Shown piece by piece: positions 31,970 to 38,910 of a stretch of DNA of 38,910 nucleotides; position 1 is the first letter of the stretch, and each line of letters opens with the position of its first letter. Under the pieces are notes generated by a model. That model was not told the origin of the DNA and did not search any database. It saw only the letters and a list, made by a program, of their open reading frames with translations. Position numbers and translations under genes: made by a program. The stretch is from CALGFI01 sp036374435 (GTDB lineage: Bacteria; Actinomycetota; UBA4738; HRBIN12): the NCBI GenBank assembly GCA_036374435.1, contig DASUTU010000061.1, positions 1 through 38,910 on the forward strand, read 5' to 3'.

Positions 31970-32418
31970 AGGTCATCCTCCAGAAGCCCGTCGACAATCT
32001 CGGGGTCCCCGGCGACATCATCGAGGTTGCCGACGGCTACGCCAGGAATTACCTGATGCCGCGCGGGATGGCCGTGAAGGCCACCAAAGGCGGCGTGAGA
32101 CATATCGAAAGCCTGAAGCGGGCTCACACGTCACGGGTGAACAAGGCCAAGGCCGAGGCCGAACAGCTGGCCAGCCGGCTCATCGCCACGCCGATCACGG
32201 TCGGGGCCCACGCCGGCGAAGAGGGCAAGCTCTTCGGCAGCGTCACCGCGTCCGACCTCGCAGAGGCCATCGACAAGCAGGCCGGGATCCGCGTCGATCG
32301 CCACGACGTGCACCTGGACGAGCCGATCCGCTCGGTCGGCACGCACGGGGTCCGGGTGCATCTGTTCGCGGAGGTCGATCCGATCATCTCGGTGGAGGTC
32401 GTCGGCACCGAGTCCTGA
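31966..32418 (+). CDS. rplI: 50S ribosomal protein bL9
   Basis: A 150-residue bL9. The N-terminal domain has MKVILQKPVDNLGVPGDIIEVADGY and ARNYLMPRGMAVKAT; a long connecting helix and the C-terminal rRNA-binding domain follow (LFGSVTASDLAEAI). The full usual length. The ATG overlaps the bS18 stop. Last gene of the operon, followed within 15 bases by a strong terminator. Confidence 0.97.
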   Translation: MKVILQKPVDNLGVPGDIIEVADGYARNYLMPRGMAVKATKGGVRHIESLKRAHTSRVNKAKAEAEQLASRLIATPITVGAHAGEEGKLFGSVTASDLAEAIDKQAGIRVDRHDVHLDEPIRSVGTHGVRVHLFAEVDPIISVEVVGTES

Positions 32419-32431
32419 GTGCGCGTCAGCT

Positions 32432-32462
32432 CGACCCCGGAACGCTCCGGCGTCCGGGGTCG
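32432..32462 (+). terminator. terminator of the rpsF-ssb-rpsR-rplI operon
   Basis: A perfect 10-bp stem CGACCCCGGA/TCCGGGGTCG with an 11-base loop, then TTCAGTG. It is placed 14 bases after the rplI stop. Confidence 0.75.
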
Positions 32463-32689
32463 TTCAGTGTCCGCGCCGGCGAGGCGCGCTGAGGTGGGGG
32501 ATCCCGCCGGGCTGCTCCTCTCCGCCTGCGCGAGAGGTCCGTGCTCGCCAGGTGGTCGGGCTCCGGCCGGCTCGAGTGCCTGCGTGTACACGAGCTCGCT
32601 GCGGCTCGATCTGGACCCGGAGTACCGTGCCATCCTCTGAGATCGGCTTCGGCGCGTCCTACGGCTCGGGCGAGGCCGGGCTGGACCGA

Positions 32690-33060
32690 GCTCTCGGCGC
32701 AGCAGCTCGTTCGGTACGAGGCCCTCTTCTCGCTCCTGGACGACCTCCAACTGGTGAACGACATCTCCGACCTCGCCCAGCGAGTCGCCCCGCGCTGGAA
32801 GTACTTCGCCAAGGTCACCAGCTGGCGGCTCGTCGTGGCCAACGGGGAGGGATTCGCCGTCATCGACGGCCATCGCGGCGAGGCGACCGTCGCCGAAGTG
32901 ACGGTGCTCGATCCATGGGACGAGCACTACTGGATGCTTCAGCGTCCGCATCTGATCCCCTCGCGGAGACGACGGACGGGCCCGCCCTTCCGGCCCATCT
33001 GACGACGCGCGGGGTCGTCGAGATCGAGGTGCTGCCGATCACCAGGAGACGAGCAGCCGG
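32690..33060 (+). pseudogene. remnant of a GAF-like sensor domain protein, frameshifted
   Basis: One frame gives VRYEALFSLLDDLQLV, LAQRVAPRWKYFAKVTSWRL and AEVTVLDPWDEHYW, which looks like the N-terminal GAF-like domain of PP2C/SpoIIE-type signalling proteins. After LQRPHLIP the sense continues in another frame as LAETTDGPALPAHL and GVVEIEVLPI. Adding one C to the CCCC at 32957-32960 joins them. After about 33045 the similarity is lost. No start codon with a ribosome binding site is evident. It is either a decaying gene or one truncated and mis-sequenced. The 270 bases before it hold only the terminator. Confidence 0.5.
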
Positions 33061-33113
33061 GGCCGATCCCCCGACCCCAGCCCGCCGTCCCACCCAGCCC
33101 GAATTACGCTCTT

Positions 33114-33260
33114 GTCATTCGAATGTCGGTGGCGGATGTCATACACAGATATGCACAGGGTTTTTCCCATGTGGAGGCGCAGGTGGAAGGCACAGTGACA
33201 AGGAATCTTCGAGCACGACCAGCGGAGAGGGTTTCCCCACGGGTTATCCGCTGGAGAACC
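33114..33260. promoter_or_regulatory. AT-richer segment before dnaB with DnaA-box-like sequences
   Basis: A stretch of lower GC than its surroundings. It holds ATATGCACA (33149-33157) and TTATCCGCT (33244-33252), each two mismatches from TTATCCACA, plus TGTGGAGGC (three mismatches from the reverse form) and paired ATACACAG and ATGCACAG at 33141-33158. It may be a dnaB control region bound by DnaA. The matches are weak, and dnaA, dnaN or other origin markers are absent here, so it is not called as an origin. Confidence 0.35.
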
Positions 33261-33318
33261 AGTCGCCTCCCATCTAGCCTTCCCGCCGGCTGGGTGGGGG
33301 GACATCGCGAAGAGGGGC

Positions 33319-34677
33319 ATGAACGTGGCGCGGGCGGCTGACGACGTCCGGCGGTTGAGGCCGGAACGGATTCCTCCACACAACCTCGAGGCCGAGGAGT
33401 CGGTTCTGGGCGCGATGATGCTGTCGGCCGACGCTATCGCCGACGTGATCGAGATCGTACGGCCCTCCGACTTCTACCGCTCGGCCCACGCCAAGATCTT
33501 CGACACCCTCCGGGAGATCTACGGCCGCGGCGACCCCGTGGACGCCATCACCGCCGTGGAGGAGCTGAAGCGCCGGTCGATCCTGGAGGAGGTCGGCGGT
33601 CACCTCTCCATCTCCGAGCTCGTCGAGCGCGTGCCGACCCCGGCCGCCGCCGGTTCCTACGCGAAGATCGTCGCCGAGACGGCGCTGCTGCGGCGGCTGA
33701 TCTCGGCGGCGGGGGACATCATGGAGATGGCGTTCTCGGCGCCCGAGGAACCCGAACGGGTGGCGGACCAGGCCGAGCAGCGCATCTACGAGGTCGCCCG
33801 GCACGACGAGAAGGACCAGGTCGCCTCGCTCCGCGAGCTCGTGGACCAGGCCATGACGGATCTGGAGAAGATCCAGAACCGTGAGTCCGCGTTCGCGGGC
33901 GTGCCGACCGGGTTCCGAGACGTGGACGCGCTGCTCTCGGGCCTGCAGGCCGGCAACCTCATCGTGGTGGCGGCGCGTCCGGGCGTGGGCAAGTCGTCGT
34001 TCGTGACCAACCTCGCCCGAAACGTGGCCGTCGACGGCGGGCAGCCGGTGGCGATGTTCTCGCTAGAGATGTCCCGATGGGAGATCGGCATGCGGCTGCT
34101 CTGTGCCGAGGCTCGCGTTCCGTGGGACGCCATCCGGAACAAACGCGTCGGCGCCGAGGACTGGTCGCGGATCGCCCAGGCCGCCGACACGCTGCACGAC
34201 TCCCCGCTGTTCATCGTGGACTCGGGCAACGTGACGCTTGTCGACATCCGTGCCAAGGCGCGGCGTCTGGCCGCCCGCCGGCAAGGGCTCGGGCTGATCA
34301 TCGTGGACTACCTCCAGCTCATGTCCCACACGCGGCGGGTGGACAACCGCCAGCAGGAGATCGCGGAGATCAGCAGGGGCCTGAAGATGCTGGCGAAAGA
34401 GCTCGAGATCCCGGTCATCGCGGTCTCGCAGCTCAACCGCGATCCGGAGCGCCGGCAGGACAAACGCCCCCAGCTCTCGGACCTTCGCGAATCGGGAGCG
34501 ATCGAACAGGACTCGGACGTGGTCATGTTCATCCACCGGGACGACATGGACCCGGCGAAGAAGGGCCTGGCCGACTTGATCGTCGCCAAACATCGCAACG
34601 GGCCGACCGACACGATCTCGCTCACGTTCCTGCCCCACCTGACCCAGTTCCGCAACTTCGCCCCGCCGGCGGCTTGA
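33319..34677 (+). CDS. dnaB: replicative DNA helicase DnaB
   Basis: A 452-residue replicative helicase. The N-terminal domain (about 18-120) has PPHNLEAEESVLGAMM. The RecA-like domain has Walker A ARPGVGKSS (about 222-230), MFSLEMS, Walker B LGLIIVDYLQLM and SQLNRDPERR. It loads at the replication fork and unwinds DNA 5' to 3'. There is no intein, unlike several mycobacterial copies. The ATG at 33319 follows AGAGGGG. The usual neighbourhood with rplI upstream is kept, separated by the broken gene. Confidence 0.97.
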   Translation: MNVARAADDVRRLRPERIPPHNLEAEESVLGAMMLSADAIADVIEIVRPSDFYRSAHAKIFDTLREIYGRGDPVDAITAVEELKRRSILEEVGGHLSISELVERVPTPAAAGSYAKIVAETALLRRLISAAGDIMEMAFSAPEEPERVADQAEQRIYEVARHDEKDQVASLRELVDQAMTDLEKIQNRESAFAGVPTGFRDVDALLSGLQAGNLIVVAARPGVGKSSFVTNLARNVAVDGGQPVAMFSLEMSRWEIGMRLLCAEARVPWDAIRNKRVGAEDWSRIAQAADTLHDSPLFIVDSGNVTLVDIRAKARRLAARRQGLGLIIVDYLQLMSHTRRVDNRQQEIAEISRGLKMLAKELEIPVIAVSQLNRDPERRQDKRPQLSDLRESGAIEQDSDVVMFIHRDDMDPAKKGLADLIVAKHRNGPTDTISLTFLPHLTQFRNFAPPAA

Positions 34678-34684
34678 GCTCGCG

Positions 34685-34690
34685 TACGCT
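34685..34690 (+). promoter_or_regulatory. -10 box of the endonuclease III gene
   Basis: TACGCT, 9 bases before the ATG at 34700 and 7 bases after the dnaB stop. Confidence 0.4.
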
Positions 34691-34699
34691 TCCGGCGGC

Positions 34700-35377
34700 A
34701 TGGCGGTGGACCGGCGACGGGTGCGGGCGATCCATCGTCGGCTGGAGCGCCACTTCGGCGAGCTTCTCCCGCCGCGGCGGAGCGACCCGCTCGAAGAGTT
34801 GATCCTCACCGTCCTGTCGCAGCACACCAGCGACGCGAACGCTGACCGGGCGTTCCGGTCGCTCCGGGAGGCGTTCCCGACGTGGGGCGACGTAGTCCGG
34901 GCTCGTCCCACGGCCGTCGCCGACGCCATCCGGTCCGGCGGGCTGTCGAACACGAAGGCGCCTCGGATCCAGGCCATCTTGCACGAGATCGTCGAACGCG
35001 AGGGCCGCCACGATCTGTCGTCACTTCGGCGGATGTCCGACGCGGAGGCGACGGACTACCTGTCGTCGCTTCCCGGCGTCGGCCCGAAGACCGCCGCGGT
35101 CGTGCTGGCCTTCTCGCTCGGGCGGGACGCGCTCCCCGTGGACACCCACGTGCACCGGGTCGGGACCCGACTCGGATGGATCACCCCGAAGACGAGCGCC
35201 GAACGAGCGCACCGGGTGCTCGACATGCTCATCCCCGCGGAGATCCGGGTGGCCACCCACGTCGGTCTGATCCGGCTGGGGCGGGAGATCTGCAAGGCGG
35301 GACGCCCCAGGTGCGAGGACTGCCCGCTGTTCGAGCTCTGTCCGACCGGCCCGGTCGTCCTTGGGCGCGCCGGATGA
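34700..35377 (+). CDS. nth: endonuclease III-type DNA glycosylase
   Basis: A 225-residue HhH-GPD base-excision enzyme. The helix-hairpin-helix is LPGVGPKTAAVVLAF with catalytic Lys130; Asp148 (PVDTHVHR) is the second catalytic residue. Four cysteines (Cys198, 205, 208, 214; C-x6-C-x2-C-x5-C) hold a 4Fe-4S cluster. It should remove oxidised pyrimidines and cut at abasic sites. The order of motifs and length fit the family; some actinobacterial members are diverged paralogues, so the exact substrate range is uncertain. Its stop overlaps the next gene as ATGA. Confidence 0.93.
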   Translation: MAVDRRRVRAIHRRLERHFGELLPPRRSDPLEELILTVLSQHTSDANADRAFRSLREAFPTWGDVVRARPTAVADAIRSGGLSNTKAPRIQAILHEIVEREGRHDLSSLRRMSDAEATDYLSSLPGVGPKTAAVVLAFSLGRDALPVDTHVHRVGTRLGWITPKTSAERAHRVLDMLIPAEIRVATHVGLIRLGREICKAGRPRCEDCPLFELCPTGPVVLGRAG

Positions 35378-36042
35378 CGGAGCGAGCGGGCGGGAGCCCA
35401 AAGGCGCATGATGCCCGGATGCAGCCCGCGCCCCGAGCGCCCGCACACGCGAAGACGGACCAGCGGTTCGCCGCAGGTCTCGTCGGCGCCGGAGGCGCAC
35501 TCGCGGTCGTCGCCGGATTCCTGAACTGGGCGGAGTTGGCGCCCGCCGAGGGTGCGGGGACGACGTTTCGAGGCTTCGACCTGTCGGCCGGGACCGGCTC
35601 GTTGGCGTTCGGCGTGGGGTTGGCCGTCGTCGCGATCTTCCTGTTCGCTCGCGGCGGTCGTACCGGGGGGCGGGGGGCGTCGATCGCGGCGGTCGTCTTC
35701 GCCGCGGTCGTCGTGCTCGCCGCCGGATACTCGTCCCTCGCTCCGGCCGAGGCGTTGATCGAGTTCCAGGACAACCGGTTCGCCGGGGAGTTCGGCTTCT
35801 CCAACGAGGTCGGCAGGATCGTCGACCAGGCGCTGGAGCGGGGCCCGGTCGAGGTCAGCTCGCTCCTCGGTTCCTGGGTCGCCGCGATCGGGGGGCTCGT
35901 CGGGCTGGCCGGCGGCGTCGTCGGCCTGGTTCGCGCCCGGCGGATCCGTGCGGCGACGCCGGCCGCCGAGGAGACCCCGTCGATCCCGCCGCCGCCGTAC
36001 GTGCCGCGGACCGGTGGCGAGCCCGGCGGGTGGGAAGGCTAG
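35374..36042 (+). CDS. four-helix membrane protein of unknown function
   Basis: A 222-residue protein with four predicted membrane helices (near 30-50, 66-86, 94-112 and 166-190), an outside loop between helices 3 and 4 containing EFQDNRFAGEFGFSNEV, and a Pro-rich cytoplasmic tail. ATG 35374 overlaps the nth stop (ATGA), favouring it; ATG 35419 (MQPAPRAP) is an alternative nearer the first helix. No family is recognised. Confidence 0.75.
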   Translation: MTERAGGSPKAHDARMQPAPRAPAHAKTDQRFAAGLVGAGGALAVVAGFLNWAELAPAEGAGTTFRGFDLSAGTGSLAFGVGLAVVAIFLFARGGRTGGRGASIAAVVFAAVVVLAAGYSSLAPAEALIEFQDNRFAGEFGFSNEVGRIVDQALERGPVEVSSLLGSWVAAIGGLVGLAGGVVGLVRARRIRAATPAAEETPSIPPPPYVPRTGGEPGGWEG

Positions 36043-36047
36043 GGACG

Positions 36048-36121
36048 TGGAGCGGGCGAGGGGAATCGAACCCCCGTTTCAAGCTTGGGAAGCTTGCGTT
36101 CTGCCATTGAACCACGCCCGC
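36048..36121 (-). tRNA. tRNA-Gly (anticodon CCC)
   Basis: Minus-strand cloverleaf beginning GCGGGCG, with D arm GTTCAATGGCAGAAC, anticodon loop TTCCCAA (anticodon CCC), T loop TTCGATT and acceptor CGCCCGC, discriminator T, then an encoded CCA (36050-36048). All stems pair. In contrast, CCA is not encoded for the tRNA-Sec. Confidence 0.95.
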
Positions 36122-36197
36122 GTGGTCCGCTCGCCGCGGCGAGCCGAACCAGTGTAGCGAGCGCGAACGCGCGAGCGATAGCCCCCCGAGGGAGTGT

Positions 36198-36203
36198 TAG
36201 CCT
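36198..36203 (+). promoter_or_regulatory. -10 box of trpD
   Basis: TAGCCT, 9 bases before the ATG at 36213. Confidence 0.35.
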
Positions 36204-36212
36204 CCGAGCCCC

Positions 36213-37241
36213 ATGGCCGACGCCGACGTCGATCTGTGGCCCCGCGTCCTCTCCAAGATCGCGGCGCACGAGGCCCTGACCTCGGACGAGGCCGCCGAGG
36301 CCATGCGACAGGTCATGGCCGGCGAGGCCTCGGCCGGACAGCTCGGCGGCCTCCTGATGGCGCTGCGGACCAAAGGGGAGACCGCGGACGAGGTCGAAGG
36401 CCTGGCCCGGACCATGCTCGAGTTCGCGAACCGGGTGCAGCCGCCCGCGCCGGTGGTGGACACCTGCGGTACCGGGGGCGACCGGAGCGGAACGTTCAAC
36501 ATCTCGACGGTCGCCGCGATCGTCGTGGCCGGTGCCGGGGTCCCCGTCGCCAAACACGGCAACCGCGCGGCGTCGTCCCACTGCGGCTCTGCCGATCTGC
36601 TCGAGGCGCTCGGCGTCCGGATCGACCTCGACGCGGCCGGGGTGGAGGCCTGTCTGGCCGAGGTGAGCATCGCCTTCATGTTCGCGCCGGTGTTCCATCC
36701 TGCCATGGCCCACGCCGGGCCGGTCCGCCGAGAGCTGCGGGTGCCCACGGTCTTCAACTTCCTGGGCCCGCTCACGAACCCGGCGCGACCGTTCGCGCAG
36801 GTCGTGGGCGTCTCGGACCCGCGCATGCTTCCGCTCATGGCCGAGGTCCTGGCTCGCCGAGGCGTCCGCGCCCGCCTGTTCCGAGGTGCCGACGGGCTGG
36901 ACGAGCTCACCACGACCGGACCGTCCACCTCGTTCGAGGTGGCCGATGGGTCCTTCCGCGAGTCCACGTTCGAGCCGGCCGGCGTGGGCCTGGACCCGGC
37001 CGCGCCGGAGGAGCTGAGGGGCGGGGACGTGGAGGAGGCGGTGCGGATCGCGCGAGCGGTCCTTACCGGCGAACCGGGGCCCCGGCGGGACGTCGTCGTA
37101 CTGAACGCGGCGGCGGCGCTCGAGGTGGCCGGCGCCGCCTCGACCCTCGCTGAGGGGCTGGAGGCGGCGGCGCGATCGATCGACTCTGGCGCCGCGGCGT
37201 CCACCCTGGAGCGGTGGGTCGCCGTCTCCACGAGCCGGTAG
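36213..37241 (+). CDS. trpD: anthranilate phosphoribosyltransferase
   Basis: A 342-residue TrpD, which joins anthranilate to PRPP in tryptophan synthesis. DTCGTGGDRSGTFNIST is the PRPP site, AKHGNRAASSHCGSADLLEALG the glycine-rich and anthranilate-site segment, FMFAPVFHPAMAHAGPVRRELRVPTVFNFLGPLTNPA is the family's central signature (given here only to locate it, about residues 157-193). Length is normal. It stands alone, away from other trp genes, as is common in actinobacteria. The TANNNT box and short distance to the ATG suggest a nearly leaderless message. Confidence 0.96.
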   Translation: MADADVDLWPRVLSKIAAHEALTSDEAAEAMRQVMAGEASAGQLGGLLMALRTKGETADEVEGLARTMLEFANRVQPPAPVVDTCGTGGDRSGTFNISTVAAIVVAGAGVPVAKHGNRAASSHCGSADLLEALGVRIDLDAAGVEACLAEVSIAFMFAPVFHPAMAHAGPVRRELRVPTVFNFLGPLTNPARPFAQVVGVSDPRMLPLMAEVLARRGVRARLFRGADGLDELTTTGPSTSFEVADGSFRESTFEPAGVGLDPAAPEELRGGDVEEAVRIARAVLTGEPGPRRDVVVLNAAAALEVAGAASTLAEGLEAAARSIDSGAAASTLERWVAVSTSR

Positions 37242-37244
37242 CAT
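37239..37244 (+). promoter_or_regulatory. -10 box of dcd overlapping the trpD stop codon
   Basis: TAGCAT: its first three bases are the trpD stop codon, and it lies 9 bases before the dcd ATG. Confidence 0.4.
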
Positions 37245-37253
37245 CGCGCGGGG

Positions 37254-37826
37254 ATGATCCTGTCCGACGTGGACATCCGCAAGGAGATCGCCGCGGGGCG
37301 CATCCAGGTCGAACCCTTCGACGAAACCTGCGTGCAACCGTCGTCGATCGATCTCCACGTGGACACGCAGTTCCGCGTGTTCGCGAACTCGCGTTATCCC
37401 TACATCGACGTGGCCAGGCCCATGCCGGACCTGACCGAGCTCGTCGACGTGGCCGAGGGTGAGCCGTTCATCCTGCATCCGGGCGAGTTCGTCCTGGGAT
37501 CCACGCTGGAACGCGTCGCGTTGCCCGACGACCTCGTGGCGCGGCTCGAGGGCAAGTCCTCGCTCGGCCGGCTGGGACTGCTGATCCACTCGACGGCGGG
37601 ATACGTGGACCCCGGGTGGGACGGCTTCCTCACGCTGGAGCTGTCGAACGTAGCGAACCTGCCGATCACGATCTACCCGGGGATGAAGATCGGGCAGATC
37701 TCGTTCTTCCGGCTCTCGAGCGCCGCGGAGAGGCCCTACGGCTCCGAGGCGACCCACAGCAAGTACCAGGGGCAGCGCGGTCCGACGGCCAGCCGGTTCT
37801 TCGAGGAGTTCCGCTCGACCGACTGA
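37254..37826 (+). CDS. dcd: dCTP deaminase, probably bifunctional (dUMP-forming)
   Basis: A 190-residue protein. PSSIDLHVDTQFRVF, RLEGKSSLGRLGLLIHSTAG, DPGWDGFLTLELSN and SKYQGQRGPT match dCTP deaminases, and the length and flow closely resemble the mycobacterial enzyme that both deaminates dCTP and hydrolyses dUTP to dUMP. It would supply dUMP for thymidylate synthesis and keep dUTP low. The bifunctional claim rests on that resemblance. It is convergent with the HEAT-repeat gene, 12 bases apart if that gene ends at 37839. Confidence 0.95.
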   Translation: MILSDVDIRKEIAAGRIQVEPFDETCVQPSSIDLHVDTQFRVFANSRYPYIDVARPMPDLTELVDVAEGEPFILHPGEFVLGSTLERVALPDDLVARLEGKSSLGRLGLLIHSTAGYVDPGWDGFLTLELSNVANLPITIYPGMKIGQISFFRLSSAAERPYGSEATHSKYQGQRGPTASRFFEEFRSTD

Positions 37827-37838
37827 GTGATCCGTCCC

Positions 37839-38910
37839 CTAACGGGCCGACAGCCGCGTGAGCGCCTCTTGCGTCGCGGACCAGCCCCATCAGCGCGTCT
37901 TCGGCTCGAGGATCGTCCAGCCCGGGCAGGAGCTGGGCGGCGCGAGCGCGGATGCGCTCGTCGGGGTCCGCCACCGAGCGGACGAGCGCGTCCGAGGCTT
38001 CGGTCCCGCCGATGGCGCCGAGCGCCTCGACGCCGCGGAGGCGCCGTTCGGGTTCGACCGCGTCCAGCCGCGACAGGAGTTCCTCCGGACGGGCGATCCG
38101 GCCCAGGAGCTCGCCCACCGTAGGCACCACCGCGGGGTTGTGCTGCATCAGGACGTCGATCAGGAGCTCGACGGCCGGCGCGCCGATGCGCGTCAGCAGG
38201 TCGGTGGCGGCCTCGCGCAAGCGGGGCACGGCCAACACGCCGGCTATCCGCCGGGCCACGGCGGGCGAGCTCCACTTGGTCAACACCTGGCTCGTGACGT
38301 CGCGGACGCGCGGGTCGGGGTCGTTCAGGGCGGAGACCGGGAATCCCAGCACGGCCTCGTCGTCGATGACACCGAGCGCCCGGACCACGCCGATCCGGAC
38401 CTCCGGGTCGGGATCTCCCAGGGCCTTGCCCAGGGCCTTCGCCGCGGCGGGGTCGCGAAGCCGGCCGAGCGCGATGGTGGCGGCGCGGCGCACGATCGCC
38501 GAGGGGTCGAGCAACGCGTGGATCGCCCCCTCGACACAACCGGGGCCGGCACCGAACCCACACACCTCGACCGCCAGCGCCCGCTCCTCCTGGTCGGGGA
38601 GCGCAACCGCTCGAGCGCGAACTGGGTGAGCGACCCCTCCCGGACCCGTTCGAAGGACACGATGATGTCGCCGCGGCCGGCCTCGATCGAGGGTTCGGCG
38701 ACCTCGGAGGCGGCGGCCGGCTCGGGGACCTTGGTCTCGACGTGCAGCTCCGCCTCTCCGAACGGCCCTACGGGTTCCAGGTCCCGGAGCTCGTCCGCGG
38801 GGTCCACGAACGGCTGGGCCTCGGCTCGCTCGCCGACGGAGGTGTCGTGATCCTCCTCGGACGGCTCCTCCCGGGCGACGACATCCGGCTCGCCGATCTC
38901 CTCGGCGTCG
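37839..38910 (-). CDS. HEAT-repeat protein, 5' end beyond the window, apparent frameshifts
   Basis: The visible part starts off the window edge with an acidic low-complexity stretch (EEPSEEDHDTSV ...), then IIVSFERVREGSLTQFALERL. The frame then shifts near 38604 and continues as DQEERALAVEV and at least five HEAT/PBS-lyase-type repeats (VRRAATIALGRLRDPAAAKALGKAL; EVRIGVVRALGVIDD; IRARAAQLLPGLDDPRAEDALMGL). One added C in the CCCC at the shift would mend it. Near 37870 another shift would give the ending TQEALTRLSAR and a TAG at 37839; without it the frame runs on through dcd antisense to 37666. HEAT arrays are protein-binding scaffolds; the partner is unknown. Confidence 0.75.

Noticed and set aside
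33114..33260. Chromosomal origin of replication
   Set aside because: No dnaA, dnaN, recF or gyrB nearby and only weak DnaA-box matches; a dnaB control region is the more modest reading.

Overview
The window is very GC-rich with few intergenic gaps and reads as a chromosomal segment of an actinobacterium (Actinomycetota), probably a lineage outside the well-studied genera. Pointers to this are a DUF5318 protein beside a class A penicillin-binding protein, a Tad-pilus block of the actinobacterial type (CpaE-like, TadA, TadB, TadC, Flp-type pilin, two TadE-like proteins), a dCTP deaminase very like the bifunctional mycobacterial enzyme, many GTG starts with 4-base GTGA/ATGA overlaps, and TANNNT -10 boxes placed only 6-10 bases before many start codons. 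The taxon is inferred from gene content, not from a search.

Layout. 1-333: tRNA-Sec (minus). 333-1599: a small secreted protein and a HAD-IB phosphatase. 1663-1778: an unexplained structured element. 1801-3662: two-component system 1 (minus). 3792-5057: membrane acyltransferase, whose 3' end overlaps a VapC-type toxin; the VapB-type antitoxin and a palindromic operator follow. 5575-9231 (minus): ECF sigma factor, ZAS-type anti-sigma with a large outside domain, and an M15 carboxypeptidase with an FtsX/MacB-like N-terminal domain, all translationally coupled. 9348-12154: small proteins of modest annotation (secreted anchored protein, DUF1353, cupin, frameshifted VOC protein, 15-residue leader ORF). 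12474-17491: Tad pilus operon. 17533-20295: DUF5318 and class A PBP. 20392-24024 (minus): response regulator, 719-residue PAS kinase, then an N/Q-rich repeat protein broken by frameshifts. 24083-26532 (minus): two membrane glycosyltransferases. 26786-28350 (minus): HisKA-type kinase with a NarL-type regulator. 28397-30683 (minus): panB and a lipoprotein nucleoside hydrolase. 30903-32418: rpsF-ssb-rpsR-rplI. 32690-33060: a broken gene. 33319-36042: dnaB, endonuclease III, a membrane protein. 36048-36121: tRNA-Gly(CCC). 36213-37826: trpD and dcd. 37839-38910: the 3' part of a HEAT-repeat gene (minus).

Themes. Much of the window concerns sensing and building the cell envelope: three two-component systems, an ECF sigma switch coupled to a peptidoglycan carboxypeptidase, a PBP, mannosyltransferase-like enzymes and a surface pilus. 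Housekeeping blocks (ribosomal/ssb operon, dnaB, trpD, dcd, panB) look conserved and complete. Several genes are interrupted by single-base shifts, three of them in or beside short G or C runs, so at least some are probably consensus errors and not true pseudogenes.

No CRISPR array, insertion sequence, phage module or known defence island was seen apart from the small VapBC-type pair. The strongest candidates for something new are the repeat protein beside the PAS kinase, the sigma/anti-sigma/M15 locus, the structured element at 1663-1778, and two CTG start codons supported by context.
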